Assembly (NCBI GenBank): GCA_032622095.1
Contig: CP136069.1
Span: 125,817,450-125,881,449 of the forward strand
Length of the DNA stretch: 64,000 nucleotides
Direction of reading: 5' to 3'
DNA from: Siphonodentalium dalli
Lineage: Eukaryota; Mollusca; Scaphopoda; Gadilida; Siphonodentaliidae
In this document: positions 31,926 to 43,300 of the stretch, piece after piece
Layout: each line of letters opens with the position of its first letter
Numbering within the stretch: position 1 is the stretch's first letter
Made by a program: the position numbers and the translations under genes
Notes under the pieces: generated by a model
Databases searched by the model: none
Seen by the model: the letters and a program-made list of their open reading frames with translations, nothing else
Told to the model about the DNA's origin: nothing

Positions 31926-34779
31926 TCTGGACCACCCTAATAATTACGGTGTTCCATGTCAGGACTTGGTCTCGCGAAACCACCTGGTCGCAAGCTGGGA
32001 TCGGCGCATTGTTGTACAATAAACGACAATTAATGACAATATATGGACAATGGCGTGCTGAGCGCTGCATCGGTATTGGTGTGTTGGTGTCTCCAACCCT
32101 GAGCATGTGAAAGCGACTTATATCCGTGTTATTTAGCGGTATATGTATGCCGTGGCCGTTCGACAGGGATCACGGGGTAGGGGTGGTGCGGATTTCTCAC
32201 CCCATATGCGGAAAATCGAGATGGGTGCGTTGTATCACACTCCCGATAGCAGATATTTCCATTGATTGCCATGTAATTTGTTTTCCAAATCCATGTTTAA
32301 AGATAAATTATGACAAATAAACCAATTTGAAATGTCAAGGCTTAAGAAACTGGACCAAATAAATCATTAATCAAGAGCAGGGGTCCCATGCATTTACTTT
32401 AATTTAATTCAATTTAATCGGACATTTCCTTATTTTGAACCACAATTTTTCGTTCTGTCTTAATATAATTTTGAGAGTTTTTGCTGTCATATTGTATATC
32501 CAGTCCAGCAATAATTTATTATCAAATGATGAATTAGTACTATCAAAACTAGCTCCGACCTCAATTCATTTCAGAAACACGGAACGAAAGACACCCGCAT
32601 CCAATGCAGATTACGTGCCGATTGCAAAACTACTATCATTCCCTATTTATCCGTGTCAACCAAACCTATCGATAACATATCAGAAATAATAGCACGAAAA
32701 TGTGACTTAATCTATCTAACGGTAATATGCTTTCAAACACGGCAAGGATGTTATAAATAAAACTCCACTGTAAAGCCAGATAAACGCACGCATGATTGAC
32801 AATCAAATTACCAATCTGTATCGTTACTGCGAAAACAGAAAAAAGGTATTCTCGTCTCAGGCTCAAGTCTCGGTTTATACAAAAATCTCAGACCGGTGGG
32901 GGAAGGGGGGGGGGGGTACTAGGTCTCAGTTGTAGACTATTACCTATAATACACATAATTATCGATTATATTACATTTTGTCCAGTTCATATATAATTAT
33001 AATCTTTCTTCTACACGGCATATCAATAAAACACAATTCCTATTTGGTTAACATAAAGATAAATGCTTCCAAAAATACATATGTTTCTGTTACCAGAACG
33101 TGTACGTTACCACATGGTTCGAATTATGAACAGACCGACACAGGCTTGAATGACAATAAGAAGGCAAACCATGGTTTACGTAAACCTGAGTTTCAATAAG
33201 ACGAGAATACGGACCAGTGCTGACCAATAATCCCAGCTTACTCGCATCGAAGCTGGGTAACACATGGCGATCACCGTGGTTTCGGCCTGGTCTAGACTAT
33301 AGTTTACATGAAATCCTGGTCTAGACCAGGGACCAGAATTCGGCCGTTAGTGTTGAAATAATAGCTTTACATTGGATATGTCAATGAATATCACTGGATT
33401 TCACTCAAGTTGCTGGAAACTGACTCCAAATTGAATATCGGAAAAATGGGGTAGGGGAAACCATATTGACAAAATCTCAGAAAACATGGATCTTGATACA
33501 TAAAATATTACTAAAAACATTCTTTCATACAGAGTTTACTGCTTCCTGATCTGATGTTCATATTCAGAGCTACAATCCTTTGTGTTGCCACTCGATGGCG
33601 AATTATTATTTCGGGATTGTTCTATATGACATGCCCATTAAGTTCTAAATATACCTCCACTAAAGTACTAATGAAACGATCTACACAAACTGGAATAAAA
33701 CAACTTTTGTCTGCAATGACTAGAATATGGGATGACAAGATTATAGCCTTTTATGATTACGCCTACCCCATTATCAACGTTCAAATTTGGAGTCAGTTCT
33801 TGAAAAATAATGTGAAATCCAGTAACTGTTGATTGGCTTAATCAATGTAATCCTATTTTTTCCAACATAAGTGTTTTAGGAGGAACGTTCAAATGATTAT
33901 ACACATTAAACACTAATTGTGTTCATTGTTGTTTACTATTTGGGCACAAAAATACCTTTTAAAACGGACAAAAACATCCAAAAACAGTCCAACATGGCAT
34001 TTTGTGGAAAATATTCAAAACTAAGGATTCATAAGGCCATAAGTTTTTTTGATGGCACAACTGTGTTTAGCAATTCCAACACAGTGTATTTAACCTTGTA
34101 TACTTAAGAGGTTTTTAGAAATACGGGGCATATGGTTATCAATGTATCGAGTTGTATGACTTCAAATATGGTATTTCATCATATCAGTTCTGTGTCACAA
34201 TGCAAATTTGGCTACACAATGGAACACTCATTTTGTTTAAGAACATTTTTGTCTTCTCAATCACAGATGCATAAAGTAATCATTGTTTTTGCACAATCTA
34301 GTTAGGAAATTAATACAACAGCATGATATCCTTTTTTTTAAATACTGGACCATAAAATATGGAGTTTAGCTAATTCTTAGAAATTGAGTCTCCGCCATTA
34401 GACAAACTCCCAATTTTGGAGGCACATAACTCGAAAAATACTCAACGTATTGGAAAATGTTTGCTGCTCTGTAATCAGAATTGTTTACTCTACAAAATGG
34501 ATATACAAATGGAAGGACTTGTTAAATTGAGTTTTTTATAAACATCACTGAAAAGGCATAAATTGATTATTTTACCAAATTTTGGCAAATTTATTTCACA
34601 AAATTTATCAATTTCGCCTTTCTTGATCCTTTTTTATTTTTAGCATATTGTTTATAATGGGTTAATAGACTTATTCCTGCTAAGAAACATTGTGTTGCAA
34701 TTAGTTTGAGGTTTTTTTCTCATAACAGTTAAAACTTACTGCATATGTTGGAAGTTATTAACCCGAGGGGAGAGTGATA

Positions 34780-35385
34780 ATGAAACATGTCGGTATGGTC
34801 CAAGGGGCATGCAGTAAAGAGACCAGCCATGAGAACATACATACGAACTGTTCAAATAGACCCAACTGTACATTGTCCTATGCAATATAAGTACCCGGGC
34901 CACACCAACCCAATCTGACAGGTCCATGTGACCTGCCTTGGAACATACACATGACTTTATAAAATAGACCCGAATGTGTCCCATGCAATATAAGTACGTA
35001 CACCCAACCCCATGTCGACACGCCCCTACGTGTGACCAACCCGTTTGAGAGCATGCCCATGCAATTTTAAAATAGACCCGACAGTGTCCCAAATAATATG
35101 AGTATGCGTGCACCTCAACCCTCTGTCGCCGCGTCCCTGTTACCAGTCCATATAGACCGATATTGTGCCCTGCAATATGTACGTACATCCAAAACCCTCT
35201 GTCGCCGCGTCCCTACACGTGATAAGCCTTAAGTCGAGAACATGCACATATAGTGTTCACCGCGTCCCTATACATGTAACCAGTCGTGAAAACGTGCACG
35301 TTACGTGTTCAAACAGACACGACAGTGCCCCCGTGCATTATAAGTATGTACACCCAACCCCCTATATCGTCATGCCCCAACAAGG
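34780..35385. repeat. Degenerate satellite, units of about 110-120 bp
   Basis: Five or six diverged units contain AATAGACCCGA, GTGTCCCATGCAATATAAGT, ACGTACACCCAACCCC and GTCGCCGCGTCCCTA. The repetition produces an open minus-strand frame of 150 codons (34736-35188) that is explained by the repeat and not by a gene. Confidence 0.65.
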
Positions 35386-37120
35386 CTGAATGTACATTAA
35401 AATTAACTTGCGCACAAGGAATGGCTTGCATGATGGGTTTTCATGAGACACAAGCACTATGCTGCGTGGCCACTAAAATCATCATAATTAGACGCCAAAC
35501 GGGCGGTTCGGGTTGTTCGCTTCATTGGCGGCGAACATATAATCGGCGATGATGACATATCGAGGGTTAATTGCCAGGATATGTTGGGCAATATTCCTTA
35601 TTACTTCGCGAATCTATAATCGACGTTAGTTCCGTTATACCGACATATGTGGAGTTCTTCGTGGTACGATTGTGATAATATTGAAATTGTGGAAAGTAAT
35701 ACTTACGCGCGGTTGCATCCCCCATCCGTGCGTGGGTGGGTTTTCATGTGATTCATCGCGACAAACACTGTGATGTCGCCATTTCGAGTGCTAATTGCCT
35801 GGCATGGCTTTCAATTCAATTGTTTATTTCTCTGGTTCCATTGGAACATTGAGATACAGAATAGATATTTACAAAAAGTAGTAGGTGGTAATGGTAATTA
35901 TGGTATATAGACAATATATACAAGTCTCCCGGTAACACATATTATGTACATAACTAGTTTGACATGTCGCGTAATAGGTATACATATTTGTCGCAGTACG
36001 ATGTTCTTACAGTACGAAACACGCACGTCGGCATGGTAATTGTCGTCTAATTTCGTAGCTGTCTGGCTAAATAATGTTTACACATTTTATGGTTGAATAA
36101 AACCATTTGGCTTAATATGTGGATAGTAATAATAAACTGTAAGATTTCTCCAAATTACGTGGTACTGATTTAGACGATTAATTATAACGTTATACTGGTA
36201 AACTTATCAGGTACCGTTCGCATCGTGTTTGTGTGGGGAGGGGGTGGTGATGGCCTGTTATCAATCCAAATTTATACATCAGCTATATATTTAATTATTA
36301 TTTAGACAAAGGTAAACTTCACACCTCCAAATTACCAATTGTATAAATTATAAGCTGGCAGGTTGTCCCCCAGCAAAATGGATGGGTTGTCCCGGGGTGG
36401 GGGTTCTTTGACACATTCACTTTTGCATTATTCGCCAGGAGAACTATACATGTTCAATTTGATACTATACATATATATAATAGAGAGTGTATGCTGAACA
36501 AATGTTATGCTGTAGCATGATCATGGATGGTGTAAATTTCATATAATACACTGATGTGATCAAATTCAGATCCAAGCTCCACTGGTGTGGGGGTGTAGCC
36601 CTATTCATAGGCGCAGATATGCAACCTCCATCTCAGTGGTAATCTGGAATTTATAAGTTTTCCGAGATTTCACAAATCATTATATTCAGCATACATCAAT
36701 CATAATCACATACATCATGCACAACACATTTTAATCATGGTCAATATGGAATTAAAGTAAACATAAGCAAACATTGAATAATTCATGATGATTGTCAAGT
36801 TCACGATATCTTGCACACTAATATATACAATTATATATCTGGGACTGATATCACCACGGTATAATATATTTAGAATTTATAAACATAGCACTCATCTTGC
36901 TGGTACATGTATCCAAGAGTTATACTACGTGTGTTATACAAGAGTTATATATACTACAATAGTTGTATGTATATGTACTACTATAGTATATATATTTTTT
37001 TATGCTGCGAAATGCATGTATAGTTTAGATCTGTTCAATTCAATTTATATGTTAACATGTTTAATTAGATATATTGAGTATTATAGGTATTATAGTATGT
37101 TTATGGGGAGTTAGGTGTAT
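35386..37120. other. Non-coding sequence
   Basis: I see no gene. 35635-35760 is similar to 46310-46560 (CATATGTGGAGTT, GTGGTACGAT, ATATTGAAATT..GGAAAGTA, GTGCGTGGGT), so it is a dispersed repeat. Several G-rich runs occur at 36230-36420. The remainder is AT-rich. Confidence 0.4.
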
Positions 37121-37149
37121 ACCCTATCGATTTAAAAATAAAACTAAGG

Positions 37150-37540
37150 TGCCTTGGCTATTGGGGGAGACTGATTATGGGAAATCGTTGTAAACTAGCG
37201 TATAAACTGTATTGTATGATGTATGATCTTCATGGTTCTAACCAAATCGAATGCCCTTGGATTGACTATATGAAAACGACGCTATTTGAACTTGGCATGA
37301 TGAAAATCTGGACGTATCAACATGTACAAAACATTAATTGGTTCTACGACGCTTGTAAGAGGAAGATACATGACCTTTATACACAGCAATGGATGGGAAA
37401 TATACGATCCTCTACTAAATGTATTTTCTACAATCAGATCAGGTGCGATTTCATTAGACCTAAATACTTGTCACTTCCATGTATCAGTAGTGTAACAATA
37501 CTGATGAAATTTAGAACCAGAAATGATAAGTATAGGTTAT
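37150..37540 (+). pseudogene. LINE ORF2 C-terminal region, 5' part (split by Crypton-like element)
   Basis: The frame reads LAYKLYCMMYDLH, PWIDYMKTTLFELGM, CKRKIHDLYTQQW and LMKFRTRNDKYR. This order matches the region between the thumb and the C-terminal knuckle of the LINEs at 10.3-10.8 kb and 45.2-45.7 kb. The frame then runs into a perfect hairpin at 37541-37603 and a 2.1-kb insertion. The LINE sequence continues at 39707. Confidence 0.7.
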
Positions 37541-37603
37541 TACCCGCTTGGGTGTCTGTACGAGGTCTATATTCCTTGTACAGACACCCAAGCGGGTAAT
37601 AAC
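37538..37603. repeat. Perfect 26-bp inverted repeat (hairpin)
   Basis: GTTATTACCCGCTTGGGTGT continues to GTAC, then a 16-base loop, then the exact inverse ending GTAATAAC. It sits exactly where the LINE should continue into its IGDEFH knuckle region, some of which is missing. This suggests a template-switch or repair event rather than a regulatory hairpin. Confidence 0.8.
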
Positions 37604-37605
37604 AT

Positions 37606-39699
37606 ATTTATGAACTGATTCGCACCCCGAGGAACAGATTGTCATTGAAAATATCAATTACGTATGATAACCTATCAGATCAATCACATGTGAGCAGAGT
37701 TAATTTAGCCCCGACATATTCACTATATACTCGACCGTGAGTACTCAATTTGAAAGAAACTCATTCTATTGACCCAATGAATTTGCCACCTTATATTAGT
37801 ATATCACGCTTCAGTCCGCTCACAATATCATTTCTTAGTTTGATTACTGGTATAACACGACTATTTCAAATGGATTTATCAACTGGCGATTTTTCACTTG
37901 AAAATCATTGGGACGATTTGGATTTAACGACAGTTGATATGGCTTCATATGGAAGTCCGACCATCGCAAATAGCAGATTTGCGGCACCAGTTGATGGCGG
38001 TGAACTCCAAAACCGTTACCGCCAATGTGTCCCACGAAACACTAGATACTCATGGGGATTAAACGTTTGGCGAGAGTGGGCTGAGCATAGAAATTCACTG
38101 GAGACAACAATGATAGAGGCGAATTCGCTGGTGCCTCTGGAAATAACATCTGAAATTCCGTTACCCGTTATGGATTTTTGGTTAGAAAGATTCATCACTG
38201 AAATTCGTAGAAAAGATGGAAGTGATTACCCGTCATCCACCCTCATGAATATTGCCTCCAGCATTCAGCGGGAACTGCGGAACGTTGGTCACGTGGAGAC
38301 AAGTATGTTTTCAAAGACTGATACAACATTTGTAAACTTTAGAAAATCGATTGATTGTCGAATGAAGAAGTTGACGGCCGAGGGTGTAGGTGTGTCCCAG
38401 AAACATGCTGATCCCATTTTACCCAAGGACGAACTTGCATTTTGTGATACCGGAACGTTTAGCTTGGATAGCGCACGGGGACTGTTTAATGCAGTGTTTT
38501 TTTTATAACTGCAAGTGTTTTGGAATGAGAGCTATGGATGAGCACCGTGATTTAGATTCATCACAATTCAAAGTTGTCTTTGACACAGAAGTTGAACTGA
38601 ATAAAATAATGTTCCAGGGCCGAAGTTCCAAAAATGTTCAAGGTGGTTTGAACCAGCGTGGCGTGAAACCAAAACAGATTGAACATTTTGAGTTGAAAGA
38701 AAACCCCAGATGTTTTGTAAAGTTAATGTCATTGTATTTATCTTCGATTCCTGAAAATGGACCATTCTATAGGAAGCCACTTGTGAAACTATCAGAGGAC
38801 AATAAACCACGTTTTGGACAGCAACCGGTTGTTAAAAACACATTATCCAAAATGATGAAAACTCTTTTTATTTCTTCTGGAATAAGTATGGAAGGGAGAA
38901 ATATCACAAATCATTCAGGAAAAGTTACTTGTGTCACTACCTTATATGACCAAGGTTTTTATGACAAAACTGTGAAATCGATCAGTGGACATCGTTCGAA
39001 TGCAGTGGACGTCTACAAACGAGTCAGCGTGAAGCGAAAGCTAGAAGTAAGTGCTGCGCTTGCGCCCCCACCTACAAAAGTTACTGCTGAAAGTTCGGTA
39101 AAGGCAGAGGAACCCACCCTTTTGATTCCGAAGGAGACATCTTTGTGTTGTGTGGGTGGACATAATTTGACGGTTAGTCAAACCGGCAAACGACTGAGTG
39201 TGGAAATTCCGGACTGCATTGACGAATTTGTGTACACATGGAAGGGTAAAGTGACACAGGTTAAACTGAGTGGATGAACTAATGTGCGTGATGTTCTAAG
39301 ATCTGTGAATTGACATGTACAATAACGCATTGTGGATTATTATTGTGTTGTACTTCTACTATATTCCGAATCACATCTTGAATACTATATATTTGAAGAT
39401 TCTAAGATTTTCGTTTTACTGAGAACAACCCCCCCCCCCCGCCAAACATTTGGAAATCACTGTACACTGGAGCGAGTTCACAATCCAATCCCAACGCCAC
39501 GTGATCACTTACAATATATTCGCGGTGTGATTTCACACCTATCCCAAGTTTGCAAGCGTTTAATTCCTGAGCGTTGATTGTTTTCCAATGACACCATTGT
39601 TCAGATTAATATTTTCGGTCCGCAGAAATACAGATTCATACAAGGATTATTGTTCAGCAATTCAAGCAATTTCATTGGTCGAGGGGTGCGAATCAGTTT
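37606..39699 (+). mobile_element. Crypton-like tyrosine-recombinase element inserted in the LINE
   Basis: A recombinase ORF pair is bracketed by ATAACAT at 37599-37605 and 39700-39706. Removing the segment joins LINE coding sequence. The ends also carry a 16-bp inverted repeat, AACTGATTCGCACCCC (37613-37628) and GGGGTGCGAATCAGTT (39683-39698). Short direct repeats at the borders fit crossover by a recombinase; inverted ends are not usual for Cryptons. No RT is present. Confidence 0.7.
37777..39277 (+). pseudogene. Crypton-type recombinase (DUF3504-like), one frameshift
   Basis: First frame, ATG 37777 (alternative ATG 37870) to 38508: core-binding part with YSWGLNVWREWAEHRN, MDFWLERFITEIRRKDG, TLMNIASSIQREL and an FRKSIDCRMKKL segment. 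A run of eight T near 38497-38505 shifts the frame. The second frame continues CFGMRAMDEHRDL (catalytic Arg region), NPRCFVKLMSLYLSSIP, GPFYRKPL, TNHSGKVTCVTTL, and SGHRSNAVDVYKR (His and Tyr), to 39277. This is the domain organisation of Crypton-derived proteins such as the ZMYM2/QRICH1-type C-terminal domain. The HxxR arginine is Lys here (HSGK). Together with the frameshift, this suggests an inactive copy. Confidence 0.8.
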
Positions 39700-39706
39700 A
39701 TAACAT

Positions 39707-40036
39707 TTTATTATCACATGTGAAATTCTTAAAGAACTAAGAGAAAAATATATATATTTCTATAACGACCAGACCATATCAAAGTTGATTAAGTTATTCG
39801 ATACACACGACGAAGAAAGGGTCAATAATCTCGCGTCATTTATTAAGAAAGCGACGGCGAAATTGTAACCACCTCAAACATTGATAATATATAAATGTGC
39901 AATGACCGGGAGTGATTACGTATTAATGCATTTATGAAATGTTACTTACATTATACATGTATGTGTGTCTATATATATATTATCACAAATGTGAAGAGAG
40001 AGATATAATGAATGATTAAAACTTGAAAACTTGAAA
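39707..40036 (+). pseudogene. LINE C-terminus, 3' part, and 3' UTR
   Basis: Starting at the right border of the insertion, HFIITCEILKELREKYIYFY is the C-terminal knuckle and tail of the LINE begun at 37150, running to a stop at 39866-39868. AT-rich 3' UTR follows to about 40036, where an oppositely oriented LINE begins. Confidence 0.7.
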
Positions 40037-40039
40037 CTA

Positions 40040-40308
40040 GTATAGGTTTCGAATCACATACCGGTACTTGATTCCACTAGCATTATATTGATAGCTTTAA
40101 TAAGAGAACAAAGCTTTCGCAATAAAGTGGGGTTCTTTGAGTTTAAGATTTCTTCCATTATAAGGGTATATATTAGCTGAACCATTGTATTTTTCAGGTA
40201 ATAGCTGTTTTCTTTCTGCTGAGAATAATTTGCATTCAAGCAAGTAATGAAATTCATCACCAATCATTCGTCTGTGACTATGGCATAATCGGAATATTCT
40301 ATCCTTAT
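40040..40308 (-). pseudogene. Minus-strand LINE, C-terminal end
   Basis: The minus-strand frame reads RLCHSHRRMIGDEFHYLLEC and then KLFSAERKQLLPEKY, the C-terminal knuckle and tail of the same LINE family as at 8.7 and 37.2 kb. It is separated from its RT part (45236-46270) by the palindromic element. Removing that element with one 3-bp duplication restores a continuous frame. Confidence 0.75.
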
Positions 40309-43300
40309 TAGTCCAGGAGATATTGGTCAACCTCTGCACCCCCCCCAGGACTTAACTTCACCCCACTAATTTTCTTCCTTAAGGTCTCCTCTAATTTTTT
40401 TCACTTGTTAACAAGAAAAAAAAGTGGCCGCAGAGACTCCAGACAAGATGGCGTCCATCATGGCGGCCATTTTTTTTAAATGCACCAGGTCTCTTTGATT
40501 GCCGTTATAGTAAAGATGATGTCACATGCCGTCCTGTTTTCCGCTCGATTCGTTATGCTAATATACAACCCTTACAAATTAGCCAAAAATCCGACACCAG
40601 AATCCAATATGGCGGCCAAGATGGCCGCCGAAATGTGAAATTATGCTATTTTTCTGTCATGTTACCACCTTTCGTTTGTCTCTGTGGGAAAATGTTAGAA
40701 TATTTGCGTCATGTTATACATTTATCATATAGAGGAGTCATTGGCGAATACATGGGGACCATAATATGCATTCATTGCGGGATATTTTTGTCCGATATCA
40801 CGTTTTCCCAAATGCCGGTATCATAGGTCAAAGCCGAATCTCCGTTAATAACGCGATGTTATGTTTCGAATCAATTAATGTTATTGCTATTATAACAACA
40901 CCCATGCATATATATTTGCAGGAGATACTCGAGCTAGGATTCCTCTTATACCTGAGTCGAGGAATATTTACCCAAATCCAAGATGGCGGCCAAAATGGCC
41001 ACCAGAAATAAAAAATCGCTGAAAATCGCTGATTTTAACATCAGTGAGCATTATTGTCATGACAACTCCACACCTGCTTACTATTGTAAGTTGGGAACAC
41101 TTAGGCGAAGAACTTTCCTTGTACCATATCCAAATAAAAGTCCCCCAAATCCAAAATGGCGCCCACAATGCCGGACAGATTTTGAAAAATCACCGAAATT
41201 CCCTCATATTCACATCATTGGGCATTATTGTCGAGACAACTCCATCCATGCGTACAGTTGAGTTGGAAATACTGAGGTGAAGTAATTACCTTACATCTCA
41301 TGCAAGAAAAGGTTTTCCAAATCGAAGATGGCGGCCAAAATGGCGACCGAAATTTGAAAACACGCCTACATTCCTTTACTTTCTTAGGATGGGCGTTATT
41401 GTTTCGCGATTTCTACCCACCATTACATGTTGATATGTATGAATTATTCATTATGGTTTGGCAAGTGATACTCGCAGTCAATATGGCGGCCAAACTGGCG
41501 GGCAGAAATTGAAAAGAAGCCGATATTATCACATACTAATTTCATCTTTTTGTCATAATATTAATTTGTATAAACGAAGCGGTACATAATATAAGCCATC
41601 TATTAGTTCCAAAGTAAGTCGTAGCCTTTTGGAAGGATGAAAACACACAATCGCGATGTGGCATTTCAAAATCCATTCTCCACTAAGGGCTCATACTGGC
41701 CGTAACCGTATATAGGTGCGCCGAATAGTCATATTATGACTTCCAAGAATCAAACAACAGTACCTGAGCTTATTCTGAATTGCCACATTCAGCATTGTCT
41801 AGACTCGTTTCCGTCTCTTCGTCAGATTAATCTATCTCACTCACAACAACAGTTCACTACTCTTCTTCGTAGAAGGGTGCCACTAATCAGAATGTTTCAA
41901 ACAATACATATGCCGGTGTCCAGCTCACGTGTTTGTTTCGAAAGCTTGGAATTCTTAGCGATCGATCGAGCTTCATTCGTGGTATAGCTTATGGTATAAT
42001 TCAGATGCTACATATGGGGTATATGCGTCATCTTGTGCGATACACTATAAAGGTATATTCGGTCGATGCGTATACTAGCTTTCAGAAGGACATATCTATC
42101 TGCGTATTGTCAGCTTTGGTGACCTAATGGGGATAACAACGTGCTAAGGCGTAGAAGACCATAATGCATAATATACCCAAACTCCTTGACCATGATCATA
42201 AGAACAAGCTTGTTGGCGTCCAGCAATCGCCTCACCGAACAGTTCCAAGCAGATGATAACAATACACACGGTGCTAGTTTGTGGGTATGTGTCACGATAG
42301 TGGAAATGAAATTGGACCATGACTGCACCGCCCCATATTTGTTATGTTTTAGATTCAGACAGGATCTCATGTGTGGCTTTGCTTTCCTTGTATGCTAAGA
42401 TTGTATATTCCCATCAGTTTGGAAGCCGTTCTTAAACAACTGGACCAGGAGTATGCCATTGACTACTGTTGTATAAGCCCCACCAAGACTGGGGTGTAGT
42501 CTTAAAGGCGATACATTTGATAGTTGGTTGATATGTCATACTCACGCTGGGTGGTATGGTTCAAGAAAGTACAAATGCCATCAACAAAAGGGTGAAATGT
42601 TCAACGCGAAGAACATCCAGAGGAATGTTACGTTGATGAGCTCTTGCATTCAGTTAAACAAACGTTGGTACACCAAGTGATTTCTTGGTAACATCACCAT
42701 TGCGACCATTTTCCTACATGAGACATTAACTACTATATTCTAAAGTTATATATATATAAAGCTATATGATCATAAAGGTCGCGTTCCCCAACGTCCACTG
42801 CCATCGAGACTGTAAATTGTTCTTTAAACACATAGTGAAATAAATGCACCACAGTTCCTGACATTTTCTTGAATAATAACGCCCACATACTGACACTAAC
42901 CCCGAGAGAGGATAACAAAACACGCATACATTCATGCTATAAAGATATTATCCTTTAGTCCATCCGACTGTTTTGAGGGAGGCTGGCATAGTATTATCCA
43001 GACAAAAGTGTACGTAGTTGAATCAGAAAGGCTTCGAAACGGATGTGGAAATACAATCTTACCACACCAAATAAAACAGACACGCATGACATTCGATATC
43101 TTAAACATGCACCAGGTGTAGGGATGGTGTATAGAGTGGCTCATTTCATTCCCACTATCATGGCGCATGTTCACAATCTAGCACCGCGAGCATTGTTCTT
43201 CTCTGCTGGGAGATATTCGACGATACAACCGCGGGGCGTCATACAGTTTGCTTCGGATAATGGTCAAGAAGTGTGGGTAGTCTGTACACTAGGGTCTTCT

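Larger units (their letters stand above)
30249..34711. mobile_element. Giant palindromic element of about 4.5 kb with diverged arms
   Basis: The left arm reads CCTCAAACTATTTGCAAC and the right end mirrors it (GTTGCAATTAGTTTGAGG ending 34711). The similarity continues inward: 30330-30430 versus 34545-34640 (AAGAAAGGCGAAATTGAT), 30600-30735 versus 34095-34235 (GTCATACAACTCRATACAT), and 31592-31760 versus 33930-34085 (CACTGTG...CTTATGGCC). The left arm additionally carries an 844-bp insertion and a tandem duplication that the right arm lacks. No transposase or other recognisable protein. Identity of the arms is clearly below that of the 40-45 kb palindrome. Confidence 0.7.

Noticed and set aside
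34736-35188. 150-codon minus-strand frame rich in Tyr, Cys and Gly
   Set aside because: It lies entirely in the degenerate satellite. The repeat explains the openness.
37777-39277. Crypton-derived host gene (domesticated, ZMYM2/QRICH1-like)
   Set aside because: It is bounded by direct repeats inside a LINE, has a frameshift, and lacks flanking host exons. A mobile copy is the simpler reading.
41040-41280. Conserved 78-92 codon ORFs occurring twice (41.0 and 44.3 kb)
   Set aside because: They are the same sequence in the two near-identical arms of the palindrome. Duplication, not protein conservation, explains the match.
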